9,192 nt of DNA, taken from Tessaracoccus flavescens. GTDB taxonomy: Bacteria > Actinomycetota > Actinomycetes > Propionibacteriales > Propionibacteriaceae. The notes beneath the pieces were generated by a model that saw only the letters and a program-made list of their open reading frames with translations, was not told the DNA's origin and searched no databases. The translations under genes were made by a program, and so were the position numbers. The DNA is taken from assembly GCA_020741375.1 (NCBI GenBank), contig DYZF01000264.1, positions 1 through 9,192 of the forward strand, given 5' to 3'. Of the stretch, positions 1 to 8,487 are shown piece by piece. Position 1 is the stretch's first letter. Every line of letters begins with the position of its first letter.

Positions 1-1
1 G

Positions 2-535
2 GACATCCTCGACGCCGACAAGGCTATCGCCGACGCACAGAAGGCTCGCGCGGCTGGTGCCGACATCGTCACCGTCCACATCCATGCCGGCACCGAGTAC
101 TCCACCAAGATCAACTCAGACCAGAAGGCCTTTGCGGACAAGGTCACGGCCTCCCCGGATGTCGATCTGGTTTTCGGACAGCATGCCCACGTCGTGCAAC
201 CCATCGATCGGGTCAACGACAAGTGGGTCGTCTACGGAGCGGGCAACCTGATCGCGTCGAGCGGTCCATCGAAGCCCTGGACGTACGACGGGTATGTGGC
301 GCAGATCACGTTCACAGAGGGGCCGGACGGGAAGTTCACCGCCAGCGCTGCCGAGTATGCGCCCACGTTCATCACCCGACACTCCAAGAGCTCACCCGCC
401 CGAGTGTTCGTCATTCCCGACGAGCTGTCCAAGGGTGACTCGGCACTGGCAGAGCAGATGCGCGCCTCAGCCGCGCGCACACGCAAGGTGGTTCACTCGC
501 ACGGAGTAGAGGGCCTCACCGAGCGCGGGGCCTGA
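2..535 (+). CDS. CapA family (PGA_cap) metallophosphatase, 3' part
   Basis: This is the C-terminal 177 residues of a protein whose 5' end lies left of the window; reading frame 2 is open from base 2 to a TGA at 533-535. It resembles the CapA/PgsA-type PGA_cap domain, a calcineurin-like metallophosphatase fold named after poly-gamma-glutamate capsule proteins. Visible family blocks are HIHAGTEY (visible residues 26-33), corresponding to the usual HWG.EY block, GQHAHVVQP (59-67), corresponding to the G.H.HV.QP block, and VVYGAGNL (76-83), corresponding to the Y.LGN block. These carry histidines expected at the metal site. The ending is hydrophilic, with no C-terminal membrane segment. The N-terminus, where a signal peptide or anchor would be, is not visible. 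The gene converges on tyrS with 18 bases between them. In actinobacteria most such proteins have no proven link to poly-gamma-glutamate, so family membership is firm and function is not. Confidence 0.85.
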   Translation, partial: DILDADKAIADAQKARAAGADIVTVHIHAGTEYSTKINSDQKAFADKVTASPDVDLVFGQHAHVVQPIDRVNDKWVVYGAGNLIASSGPSKPWTYDGYVAQITFTEGPDGKFTASAAEYAPTFITRHSKSSPARVFVIPDELSKGDSALAEQMRASAARTRKVVHSHGVEGLTERGA

Positions 536-544
536 GCCCCGCGC
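523..544. terminator. GC-rich hairpin between convergent genes, candidate bidirectional terminator
   Basis: A perfect inverted repeat has 9-bp arms, GCGCGGGGC (523-531) and GCCCCGCGC (536-544), around the 4-base loop CTGA. It covers the last codons and stop (533-535) of the CapA-like gene and almost the whole gap to the tyrS stop (554-556). The position between two converging genes fits a shared terminator. There is no U-tract on either side, so it is not a canonical intrinsic terminator. U-poor hairpins are often proposed as terminators in high-GC actinobacteria. The structure is seen; the function is inferred. Confidence 0.5.
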
Positions 545-553
545 CCAGAGCGC

Positions 554-1819
554 TCAGTTGAGGAAGACGCCGCCCACGGTCTTGCGGCCGCGGCGCAGCA
601 CCGCAAACCGCCCGTGGAGCAGACGCTCCGGCGACAAGACAAGGTCTGGATCCGTGACCTTCTCGTTGTTGAGGTACGCGCCTCCCTCGGCGATGGCTCG
701 CCGGGCAGCCGACTTGGACTCGACGATCCCCGCCTCGGCCATGGCGTCCACAATCGACGTATCGGCCGCGACGGGCTTTCCTCCCACCTCGCGCAGAACG
801 CGCTCCAAGGTCTGCGGCTGGAGCTCGGCCAGCTCACCTCGACCGAACAGAGCGCCCGCAGCCGCCACGGCAGCCTTGCGCTCGGATTCACCGTGGACGA
901 GGTCCGTCACGTCGTCGGCGAGAGCCTTCTGGGCTTCGCGCTTGAACGGAGCGTCGATCGTCGCCTGCTCCAGCGCTTCGATCTCCTCCCTCGAGCGGAA
1001 CGAGAACACCTTGAGGTAATCAATCACCTTGGCGTCCTCGGCGTTCAAGAAGAACTGGTGGAACGCATACGGCGACGTGAGCTCCGGGTCCAGCCAGACG
1101 GTGCCCGATTCGGTCTTGCCGAACTTCGTGCCGTCGGCCTTCGTCAGGAGGGGCGTGGCCAAGGCGTGCGCCTTCCCCTGATCGGAACGACGGATCAACT
1201 CGACGCCGGCCGTGATGTTGCCCCACTGATCAGAGCCGCCCGTCTGCATCGTGACGCCGTGGCGTCGGTACAGCTCGCGGAAATCCATCGACTGGAGCAG
1301 CACGTAGGAGAACTCCGTGTACGAGATGCCGGCCTCGAGCCGTCGGGCAACGACGTCGCGGGCCAGCATCCGGTTGACCGGGAAGTGCTTGCCGACGTCG
1401 CGGAGGAACTCCAGCACCGACATCTGGCTGGTCCAGTCGTAGTTGTTGACCATCGTGGCGGCGTTGCTGCCCTCGAAGGAGACGTAGCGGCCCACCTGGG
1501 CGCGAATCCGCTCCACCCATTCGGCGACGGTCTCCACCGGGTTCATTACCCGCTCCCCGGACTCCTTCGGATCGCCGATGAGCCCGGTGGCGCCGCCGAC
1601 CAGCATGAACGGCTGGTGGCCCGCATCCTGAAGCCGGCGAGCGAGCAGCGCCTGCACGAGGTTGCCGGTGTGAACGCTCTGCGCCGTCGGATCGAAGCCG
1701 ATATAGAACTTGACGGATCCGGAATCCAGATGCGCAGCGAGCGCGTCCGGATCGGTCGAGTGAGCGATCAGCCCACGCCAACGGAGGTCGTCAAGGAGTG
1801 CATTCACGCGGGTCAGCAT
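554..1819 (-). CDS. tyrS: Tyrosyl-tRNA synthetase
   Basis: This cytoplasmic class I aminoacyl-tRNA synthetase charges tRNA-Tyr with tyrosine using ATP. At 421 residues it has the normal bacterial length. The catalytic Rossmann domain carries GFDPTAQSVHTGN (41-53), whose HTGN is the HIGH motif with Asn in the last position; GGATGLIGDP (75-84); the tyrosine-site block SYTEFSYVLLQSMDF (166-180); GGSDQWGN (194-201); and KFGKT (232-236), the KMSKS equivalent. A C-terminal S4-like RNA-binding domain covers about residues 350-415. The ATG at 1817-1819 overlaps the stop of the upstream carboxyltransferase (ATGCTGA, 7-base overlap), suggesting coupled translation. The nearest good ribosome site (GGAGG, 1837-1841 on the minus strand) is an unusually long 17 bases away. 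A GTG four codons in would start closer to the Mycobacterium homologue but has no better ribosome site. It converges on the CapA-like gene. Confidence 0.97.
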   Translation of the reverse strand: MLTRVNALLDDLRWRGLIAHSTDPDALAAHLDSGSVKFYIGFDPTAQSVHTGNLVQALLARRLQDAGHQPFMLVGGATGLIGDPKESGERVMNPVETVAEWVERIRAQVGRYVSFEGSNAATMVNNYDWTSQMSVLEFLRDVGKHFPVNRMLARDVVARRLEAGISYTEFSYVLLQSMDFRELYRRHGVTMQTGGSDQWGNITAGVELIRRSDQGKAHALATPLLTKADGTKFGKTESGTVWLDPELTSPYAFHQFFLNAEDAKVIDYLKVFSFRSREEIEALEQATIDAPFKREAQKALADDVTDLVHGESERKAAVAAAGALFGRGELAELQPQTLERVLREVGGKPVAADTSIVDAMAEAGIVESKSAARRAIAEGGAYLNNEKVTDPDLVLSPERLLHGRFAVLRRGRKTVGGVFLN

Positions 1820-3294
1820 AGCCCGAGGGAGCGGTACCTCCGGTGTCGCTGCTCACGGCGCTGCTTGCTCGGCATCGCGATGACCCGCAGCACCTCGTCG
1901 TGCAGGGCCTCCCCCAACGCCCGGCAGAACGCTTCGCGCTCCGCCGCCGGGTCTGCCGGTTCACGCACGATCCGGTCGACGATTCCGTTCTTCACCAACG
2001 ACGTCGAACAGACCCCTTGGGCAACAGCCATGTCCGCGGCGTGGTCGGTGTCCCTGAACATGATGGCCGAGGCACCCTCCGGCGGCAGCGGCGCAAGCCA
2101 CGCATGCTCAGCCGCGACCACGCGGTCCGCCGGGGTGAGGGCGAGGGCGATGCCGCCGGTTCCTTGGCCCATCAACAGGCTGACGGTCGGCGTCGGCAGC
2201 GTGAGCAGCTCGCTGAGCGTGCGGGCGATCTCGGACGCGAGGCCCCGCTCCTCCGCCTCCTTCGAGAGCGCAGCCCCAGGCGTGTCGATCACGCTGACCA
2301 GCGGCAGCTTCAACTCGCGGGCGAGCCGGATGCCGCGTCGCACCTCGCGCAGCGCCGCCGGGTCGAGGGGGCGTCCCTGATCGTGGCGGTCCTGCCCCAC
2401 GACGACGCACGGCGCGTTGCCCCACCGCACGAGCGCGAGCACGGATCCGGGGTGGGATTCGCCGTCGCCGGTGCCGTTGAGCATCGTCACATCGCTGGCT
2501 GCGACGTCGAGCAGGTCGCGCAGCCCGGGACGGTCCTCGCGCCGGGTGTGGAGCACCGACTCCCACGCCGGGACGAAGGTGGGTTGCGGCTCGAGCGGTT
2601 CGCTGGGCTCTCCCCCGGCCGGGCGCTCGGCGATGACGTTGAGGATGCGGGTGAGCGTCGCGGCAAGATCCTCGGGAGCGACGACGGCGTCGATCACGCC
2701 ACGCTCGGCCAAGTTCTCCGACAACTGCACTCCGGGCGGGAACGGCGCCCCGTAGAGGGCCTCGTACACGCGTGGCCCGAGGAACCCGACGAGGGCTCCG
2801 GGCTGGGCGAGCGTGACGTGACCCAGCGAGCCCCAGGATGCGAAGACTCCCCCCATGGTGGGGTGACGGAGGTAGACGACGTACGGGAGCCGTTCCTCCT
2901 TGTGCGCCATGACCGCGCCGGTGATCTTCACCATCTGGAGGAAAGCGATGGTTCCTTCCTGCATGCGGGTGCCGCCCCCCACGGGGAGGGCCACGATGGG
3001 CAGACGCTCGTGGGTGGAGCGCTCGATCGCCAAGGTGAGCCGCTCCCCTGCGGACACGCCGATCGACCCGCCGAGGAAGGCGGGATCGCCTCCGACGATG
3101 GCGACGCGTCGGCCGTTGATGGTGCCGCTGCCGGCGACGACGGATTCGTCGCGACCGGTGCCGGCCCTCGCCGCGGTCAGCTCGTCGAGATAGGTCTCGA
3201 CGACGGCGCTGTCGGCGACCTCCATCGACCACGGCTCGAACGAGCCGTCATCGACGACGGTGGAGATGAGTTCGTCAACGGTGAGGCGCGACAT
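1813..3294 (-). CDS. accD3: Fused acetyl/acyl-CoA carboxylase carboxyltransferase, AccD3-like
   Basis: This 493-residue protein joins in one chain the two crotonase-fold halves that are separate AccD (beta) and AccA (alpha) subunits in E. coli. Carboxyltransferases of this type move the carboxyl group from carboxybiotin on a carrier protein to an acyl-CoA, usually acetyl-CoA, to make malonyl-CoA. The N-half has FLGGSIGV (73-80), GGGTRMQEG (106-114, oxyanion-hole region) and GGVFASWGSLGH (148-159). The C-half has VIDTPGAAL (335-343), GQGTGGIALAL (376-386) and PPEGASAI (404-411), matching AccA. There is no Cys4 zinc ribbon at the N-terminus, unlike E. coli AccD. The sequence strongly resembles what I recall of Mycobacterium tuberculosis AccD3 (Rv0904c, similar length). 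The ATG at 3292-3294 has a good GGAGGA ribosome site (3299-3304). The C-terminus (about 477-490) is rich in Arg. No biotin carboxylase or carrier gene is in the window. The acyl-CoA substrate is not provable from sequence. Confidence 0.92.
   Translation of the reverse strand: MSRLTVDELISTVVDDGSFEPWSMEVADSAVVETYLDELTAARAGTGRDESVVAGSGTINGRRVAIVGGDPAFLGGSIGVSAGERLTLAIERSTHERLPIVALPVGGGTRMQEGTIAFLQMVKITGAVMAHKEERLPYVVYLRHPTMGGVFASWGSLGHVTLAQPGALVGFLGPRVYEALYGAPFPPGVQLSENLAERGVIDAVVAPEDLAATLTRILNVIAERPAGGEPSEPLEPQPTFVPAWESVLHTRREDRPGLRDLLDVAASDVTMLNGTGDGESHPGSVLALVRWGNAPCVVVGQDRHDQGRPLDPAALREVRRGIRLARELKLPLVSVIDTPGAALSKEAEERGLASEIARTLSELLTLPTPTVSLLMGQGTGGIALALTPADRVVAAEHAWLAPLPPEGASAIMFRDTDHAADMAVAQGVCSTSLVKNGIVDRIVREPADPAAEREAFCRALGEALHDEVLRVIAMPSKQRREQRHRRYRSLGLC
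1837..1841 (-). promoter_or_regulatory. Distant ribosome binding site candidate for tyrS
   Basis: GGAGG on the minus strand is the only strong Shine-Dalgarno-like match upstream of the tyrS ATG (1817-1819). It is 17 bases away, against the usual 5-10. No ATG, GTG or TTG in the tyrS frame lies between them. Together with the 7-base overlap of the two genes, this suggests that tyrS translation depends mainly on ribosomes finishing the carboxyltransferase gene. That is an inference. Confidence 0.35.
3231..3248. repeat. Near-perfect palindrome in the early accD3 coding region
   Basis: ACGGCTCG (3231-3238) and CGAGCCGT (3241-3248) are perfect inverse complements separated by AA. The palindrome covers codons of the DGSFEPW segment of the carboxyltransferase, about 46-64 bases inside the gene. 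The spacer is too short for the full RNA stem, so the form suits a dimeric DNA-binding protein better than a hairpin. Because the encoded segment resembles a family-conserved region, coding constraint may explain it. Confidence 0.35.
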
Positions 3295-3298
3295 TGCT

Positions 3299-3304
3299 TC
3301 CTCC
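3299..3304 (-). promoter_or_regulatory. Ribosome binding site of the accD3-like gene
   Basis: GGAGGA on the minus strand lies four bases before the ATG at 3292-3294. It is a near-perfect Shine-Dalgarno match at a good distance and settles the start. It also shows that this gene can be translated independently of argH, unlike the overlapping genes around it. Confidence 0.75.
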
Positions 3305-3323
3305 GAGATCGGTTGTCGCGTTC

Positions 3324-3329
3324 ACCCTA
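3324..3329 (-). promoter_or_regulatory. Weak candidate -10 element in the argH-accD3 gap
   Basis: TAGGGT on the minus strand fits the TANNNT form of actinobacterial -10 elements. It lies about 30 bases before the accD3-like start, which would give a leader of about 22 bases containing the ribosome site. No convincing TTGACA-like -35 box is found at the usual spacing inside the end of argH. The 40-base gap (3295-3334) is the largest in the minus-strand cluster and shows no terminator hairpin. This is weak evidence: the gene pair could equally be transcribed from the arg promoter. Confidence 0.2.
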
Positions 3330-3334
3330 GCCGT

Positions 3335-5227
<1,893 letters not shown>

Positions 5228-5235
<8 letters not shown>

Positions 5236-6394
5236 CGAGGAAGTTGGGCAGCTTGTCGACGAACTCAGCCAAGTCGTCCTGCGTGGCGATCAGCGGCGGG
5301 GCCAACCGCAGCACATTGGGCCTTGGGGCGTTGATGATGAACCCCTGACCGAGTGCGATGTCGGCGACCTGAGCCGCGACGTCGGCCGTCAGCACCAGCC
5401 CGAACAGCATCCCGCGACCTCGAAGGTGGTCGATCAGCGGGTGATTGACGCCCCGCAGTTCCTCGGCGAACCACCCCGCGGTCTTCTTCGACATCGTTAA
5501 GACTCCCGAGGCGAGGATGTCGAGGACGGCATTGCCGGCCGCCGCGGCGACCGGGTTACCGCCGAAGGTGGTGCCGTGCTGGCCGGGCTGCAGCAGATCG
5601 ACGGCGCGCCCGGACGCGAGGCATGCCCCGATCGGGAATCCATTGCCGAGACCCTTGGCGACGGTCACCAGATCGGCCACGACGCCGTCGGCGACGTGTG
5701 AGAAGATCTCGCCGCACCGGCCGATCCCGGTTTGGACCTCATCGACCCACAGCAAGCTGTCGTAACGGTCCGTGACCTCACGGGCCTCGACCAGATAGTG
5801 CTCCGGCAGCGGGATCACGCCGTTCTCGCCCTGCACGGTCTCGACGATGACCGCGGCGACGGAATCGTCCACCACTGCACGCAGCGCGTCGATGTCGCCG
5901 TACGGCACGAACGTCACGTCGCCGGGGAGGGGCTCGAAGGGAGCGCGGTACTTCTCGTTGTGCGTCAGCGCCAGCGCACCCATCGTCCGACCGTGGAACG
6001 AGCCCTCCATGGCGATGATCTTGGTGCGTCCCGTGAGCCTGGTGAGCTTGAACGCCGCCTCGTTGGCTTCGGTGCCGGAGTTGGTGAAGAAAACCCTGGT
6101 CTTCTCGGCGCCGGACGCCTCCGCGAGCCGCTCGGCCAGTCGGATCTGCGGCTCGGAGGCGAAGAAGTTGGAGACGTGCCCCAGCTTGCCCAACTGCCGC
6201 GAGATGGCCTCCGTCACGCCGGGATGCGCGTGCCCCAGCCCGTTGACGGCCAGCCCGGAGAGCAGGTCGAGGTACCGGTTGCCGTCGGCGTCGAACAGGT
6301 GCACACCCTCGCCGCGCTCAAACACACGCTTCGGCGCTCCGAAGGCGTTCATCATCACCTCGGTGTAGCGCTCGGTCAGTGAGTGCTGCGTCAT
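5228..6394 (-). CDS. argD: Acetylornithine aminotransferase
   Basis: ArgD is a PLP-dependent class III aminotransferase that converts N-acetylglutamate 5-semialdehyde plus glutamate to N-acetylornithine and 2-oxoglutarate. Many homologues also act on N-succinyl-diaminopimelate for lysine synthesis. The 388 residues are a normal length. Key blocks are [19 protein letters not shown] (33-51), TNSGTEANE (104-112), FHGRT (133-137), [10 protein letters not shown] (217-226, cofactor Asp218), the PLP lysine in [13 protein letters not shown] (K247), and TTFGGNP (275-281). The start ATG overlaps the argB stop as ATGA, with a purine-rich GAGGGGGA ribosome site just upstream. Its 3' end overlaps argR by eight bases, where argF would normally follow in actinobacterial clusters. 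Other class III aminotransferases (for example gamma-aminobutyrate transaminase) look similar, but the operon context settles the assignment. Confidence 0.97.
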
Positions 6395-7296
6395 GCGTCC
6401 CCCTCGTTCGTCACCATGGTTCCGATGCCTTCGTCCGTGAAGATCTCCAGCAGCAGGCAGTGCGGGAGCCGCCCGTCGATCACGGTGGCGGACGTGACGC
6501 CGCCCTCGACCGCGCGCAGGCAGGCCTCCATCTTCGGGATCATCCCCGAATCGAGCGATGGCAGCATCTCGCGCACCTCCTCCGTCGAGATCTGCGTGAT
6601 GACCGATTCCTCATCGGGGTAGTTGGCGTACACGCCGGCCACGTTGGTCAGCATCACCAAGCGCTTCGCGCCGAGAGCCACCGCCAGAGCGGCCGCAGCG
6701 GTATCGCCGTTGACGTTGTGGACCTGTCCGTCGCGATCGGGCGCGACGGTGGCCACCACCGGGATCCGTCCCGCGTCGATGAGGTCGATGAGTGAGCTCG
6801 GATTGACCGACTTCACATCGCCGACCAGACCCAGGTCGATCTCCTCGTCGTCGACGACGAGGCCGCGTCGCTTGGCGGTGAAGAGGCCACCGTCTTCGCC
6901 CGACATGCCGACGGCGAACGGGCCGTGCTGGTTGATCAGGTTCACCAACTCGCGACCGACTTGGCCGACGAGAACCATGCGGACGACGTCCATGGCCTCG
7001 GGAGAGGTGACGCGGAGGCCGCCACGGAACTCCGAGGTGATGTCCAGTTTGTCGAGCATTGAGGAGATCTGCGGCCCGCCGCCGTGCACGACGACAGGCT
7101 TGACCCCCACTCGACGGAGAAACACAATGTCCTCCGCGAAGGCCCGCTTGAGCGACTCGTCGGTCATGGCGTTGCCGCCGTACTTGATGACGACGGTCTC
7201 CCCCGCGTACTCGGCCAACCACGGGAGGGCTTCGATGAGGGTGCCGGCTTTGGCGATCAGCTCCGGCTGCTGCTGGATCCGAGTTCTGGTCATCAT
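6391..7296 (-). CDS. argB: N-acetylglutamate kinase
   Basis: ArgB phosphorylates N-acetyl-L-glutamate with ATP, the second step of the pathway and in many bacteria the point of arginine feedback control. It is an amino acid kinase family protein of 301 residues. Visible motifs are IKYGGNAM (37-44, phosphate-binding lysine and glycines), VVHGGGPQI (69-77), [15 protein letters not shown] (111-125), VNGDTAA (195-201), TNVAGVY (217-223) and [11 protein letters not shown] (250-260). An N-terminal extension of about 30 residues before the first strand (TLIEALPWL region) matches the N-helix of arginine-inhibited hexameric kinases such as that of Mycobacterium, so feedback inhibition is likely. The first of two adjacent ATG codons directly abuts the argJ TAA with no spacer. 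The only GGAG upstream (7309-7312) is 12 bases away, so coupling to argJ is probable. Confidence 0.98.
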   Translation of the reverse strand: MMTRTRIQQQPELIAKAGTLIEALPWLAEYAGETVVIKYGGNAMTDESLKRAFAEDIVFLRRVGVKPVVVHGGGPQISSMLDKLDITSEFRGGLRVTSPEAMDVVRMVLVGQVGRELVNLINQHGPFAVGMSGEDGGLFTAKRRGLVVDDEEIDLGLVGDVKSVNPSSLIDLIDAGRIPVVATVAPDRDGQVHNVNGDTAAAALAVALGAKRLVMLTNVAGVYANYPDEESVITQISTEEVREMLPSLDSGMIPKMEACLRAVEGGVTSATVIDGRLPHCLLLEIFTDEGIGTMVTNEGDA

Positions 7297-8469
7297 TTAG
7301 GTGGAGTACTCCGCGTTCTCCTTCACGTAGTCGTACGTGAGGTCGTTGGTGAGAATGGTGGCCGACTCGTCGCCGGCGTTGAGGTTCACGGTGACGGTCA
7401 CCTGGCGCCCGCTCAGGTCCACGAGGGCGCGGTCGTCGCCGATCTGCCCCCCGCGACAGACCATGACCCCGTTGAACGAGACGTCAAGGTGCTCCGGTTC
7501 GAACTCGGCGTCGGTGACGCCGATGGCAGAGAGCACGCGCCCCCAGTTCGGGTCCTGACCGAAGATGGCGCACTTGAAGAGGTTGGAGCGGGCGATCTCC
7601 CGGCCGACCAACTCGGCGTCGGTCTCGGACGCCGCCCCCGTCACCTCGATGGCGATCTCGTGCGCCGCGCCTTCCGCGTCGGCGATCAGCTGCCGGGCCA
7701 AGTCTTGGCACAGTCCGGTCAGCGTCTGGGTGAACTCTTCCAGCTCGGGCGTGATGCCGGAGGCGCCGCTGGCCAGGAGGAGGACGGTGTCGTTGGTGGA
7801 CATGCAGCCGTCGGAGTCCGCCCGGTCGAAGCTTAGTCGCGTCGCCTCCTTGAGCGCGGCGTCCAAGTCTGCGGCGGGGAGGTCTGCGTCGGTGGTCAGC
7901 ACGACGAGCATCGTGGCAAGGCCGGGCGCGAGCATGCCCGCGCCCTTGGCCATACCGCCGACCGACCAGCCGTCGCGGGTGAGACCGGCCTCCTTGGCGA
8001 CGGTGTCGGTGGTCATGATCGCCGCCGCGGCATCGGCGCCGCCGTCGGCATCCAGAGCCGCGCAGGCATCGTCGACGCCGGCGAGGAGCTTGTCCATCGG
8101 GAGCCGCACGCCGATGAGGCCGGTGGAGCACACGGCCACGTTGTCGGTGATCAGGCTGAGCCGATCGGCCACACGGGAGGCCGTGGTGGCGGAATCGGTG
8201 AATCCGTCCGGGCCCGTGCACGCGTTGGCTCCACCGGAGTTCAGTACGACAGCCTGCAGCTGGCCGTCGGCCACCGCTTGGCGGGACCACTTGACGGGGG
8301 CGGCGAAGACACGGTTGGTGGTGAAGACAGCCGCGGCCGCCATGCTGGGGCCGAGGTTCTGCACGACGGCGACGTCAGACTTGCCGCTGGCCTTGAGGCC
8401 AGCGGTGACGCCGGCGGCCACGAAGCCCGCGGGCAGCGTGACGCCGGTGGTGGAGGGTGAGGAGTTCAC
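7297..8469 (-). CDS. argJ: Glutamate N-acetyltransferase (ornithine acetyltransferase) ArgJ
   Basis: ArgJ transfers the acetyl group from N-acetylornithine to glutamate, recycling acetyl in the cyclic pathway. Bifunctional forms also use acetyl-CoA, which cannot be read from sequence. The 390-residue precursor has the typical self-cleavage block KGAGMLAPGLATML (175-188). Cleavage is expected between Ala185 and Thr186, leaving Thr186 as the nucleophile at the N-terminus of the beta chain. Other conserved pieces are NSGGANACTG (77-86), CSTGLIG (114-120) forming the oxyanion region, and the C-terminal YDYVKENAEYST. The start is GTG at 8467-8469 with GGAAGG about ten bases upstream, 18 bases after argC. 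Its stop TAA touches the argB start. A perfect 9-bp inverted repeat lies in the early coding region (8384-8405). Confidence 0.97.
   Translation of the reverse strand: MNSSPSTTGVTLPAGFVAAGVTAGLKASGKSDVAVVQNLGPSMAAAAVFTTNRVFAAPVKWSRQAVADGQLQAVVLNSGGANACTGPDGFTDSATTASRVADRLSLITDNVAVCSTGLIGVRLPMDKLLAGVDDACAALDADGGADAAAAIMTTDTVAKEAGLTRDGWSVGGMAKGAGMLAPGLATMLVVLTTDADLPAADLDAALKEATRLSFDRADSDGCMSTNDTVLLLASGASGITPELEEFTQTLTGLCQDLARQLIADAEGAAHEIAIEVTGAASETDAELVGREIARSNLFKCAIFGQDPNWGRVLSAIGVTDAEFEPEHLDVSFNGVMVCRGGQIGDDRALVDLSGRQVTVTVNLNAGDESATILTNDLTYDYVKENAEYST
8384..8405. repeat. Perfect inverted repeat in the early argJ coding region
   Basis: The arms CCGCTGGCC (8384-8392) and GGCCAGCGG (8397-8405) enclose a 4-base loop (TTGA on the plus strand, TCAA in the argJ mRNA). 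The stem begins about 62 bases after the argJ start codon. It could form a stable mRNA hairpin. It may also be a by-product of GC-rich codons for the segment around residues 22-29. No function can be assigned from the sequence. Confidence 0.45.
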
Positions 8470-8487
8470 GTGCGTTCTGCCTTCCGG

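Noticed and set aside
614..2380. 588-codon plus-strand open frame across tyrS and the carboxyltransferase
   Set aside because: It lies wholly opposite two well-recognised genes, crosses their junction, has Arg/His/Gly-rich composition typical of the complement of GC-rich coding DNA, and shows no recognisable domain.
1843..3330. 495-codon plus-strand open frame opposite the carboxyltransferase
   Set aside because: It nearly mirrors the whole accD3-like gene and has no family similarity that I recognise; long antisense frames are expected in GC-rich DNA with strong third-position bias.
5732..6382. 216-codon plus-strand open frame opposite argD
   Set aside because: Shadow of argD with His/Arg/Asp-rich low-information composition.
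7303..7312. 10-base palindrome GGAGTACTCC at the argJ-argB junction
   Set aside because: It has no loop, is short enough to occur by chance, and encodes the ordinary C-terminal Glu-Tyr-Ser of ArgJ; noted only because it contains the sole GGAG upstream of argB.
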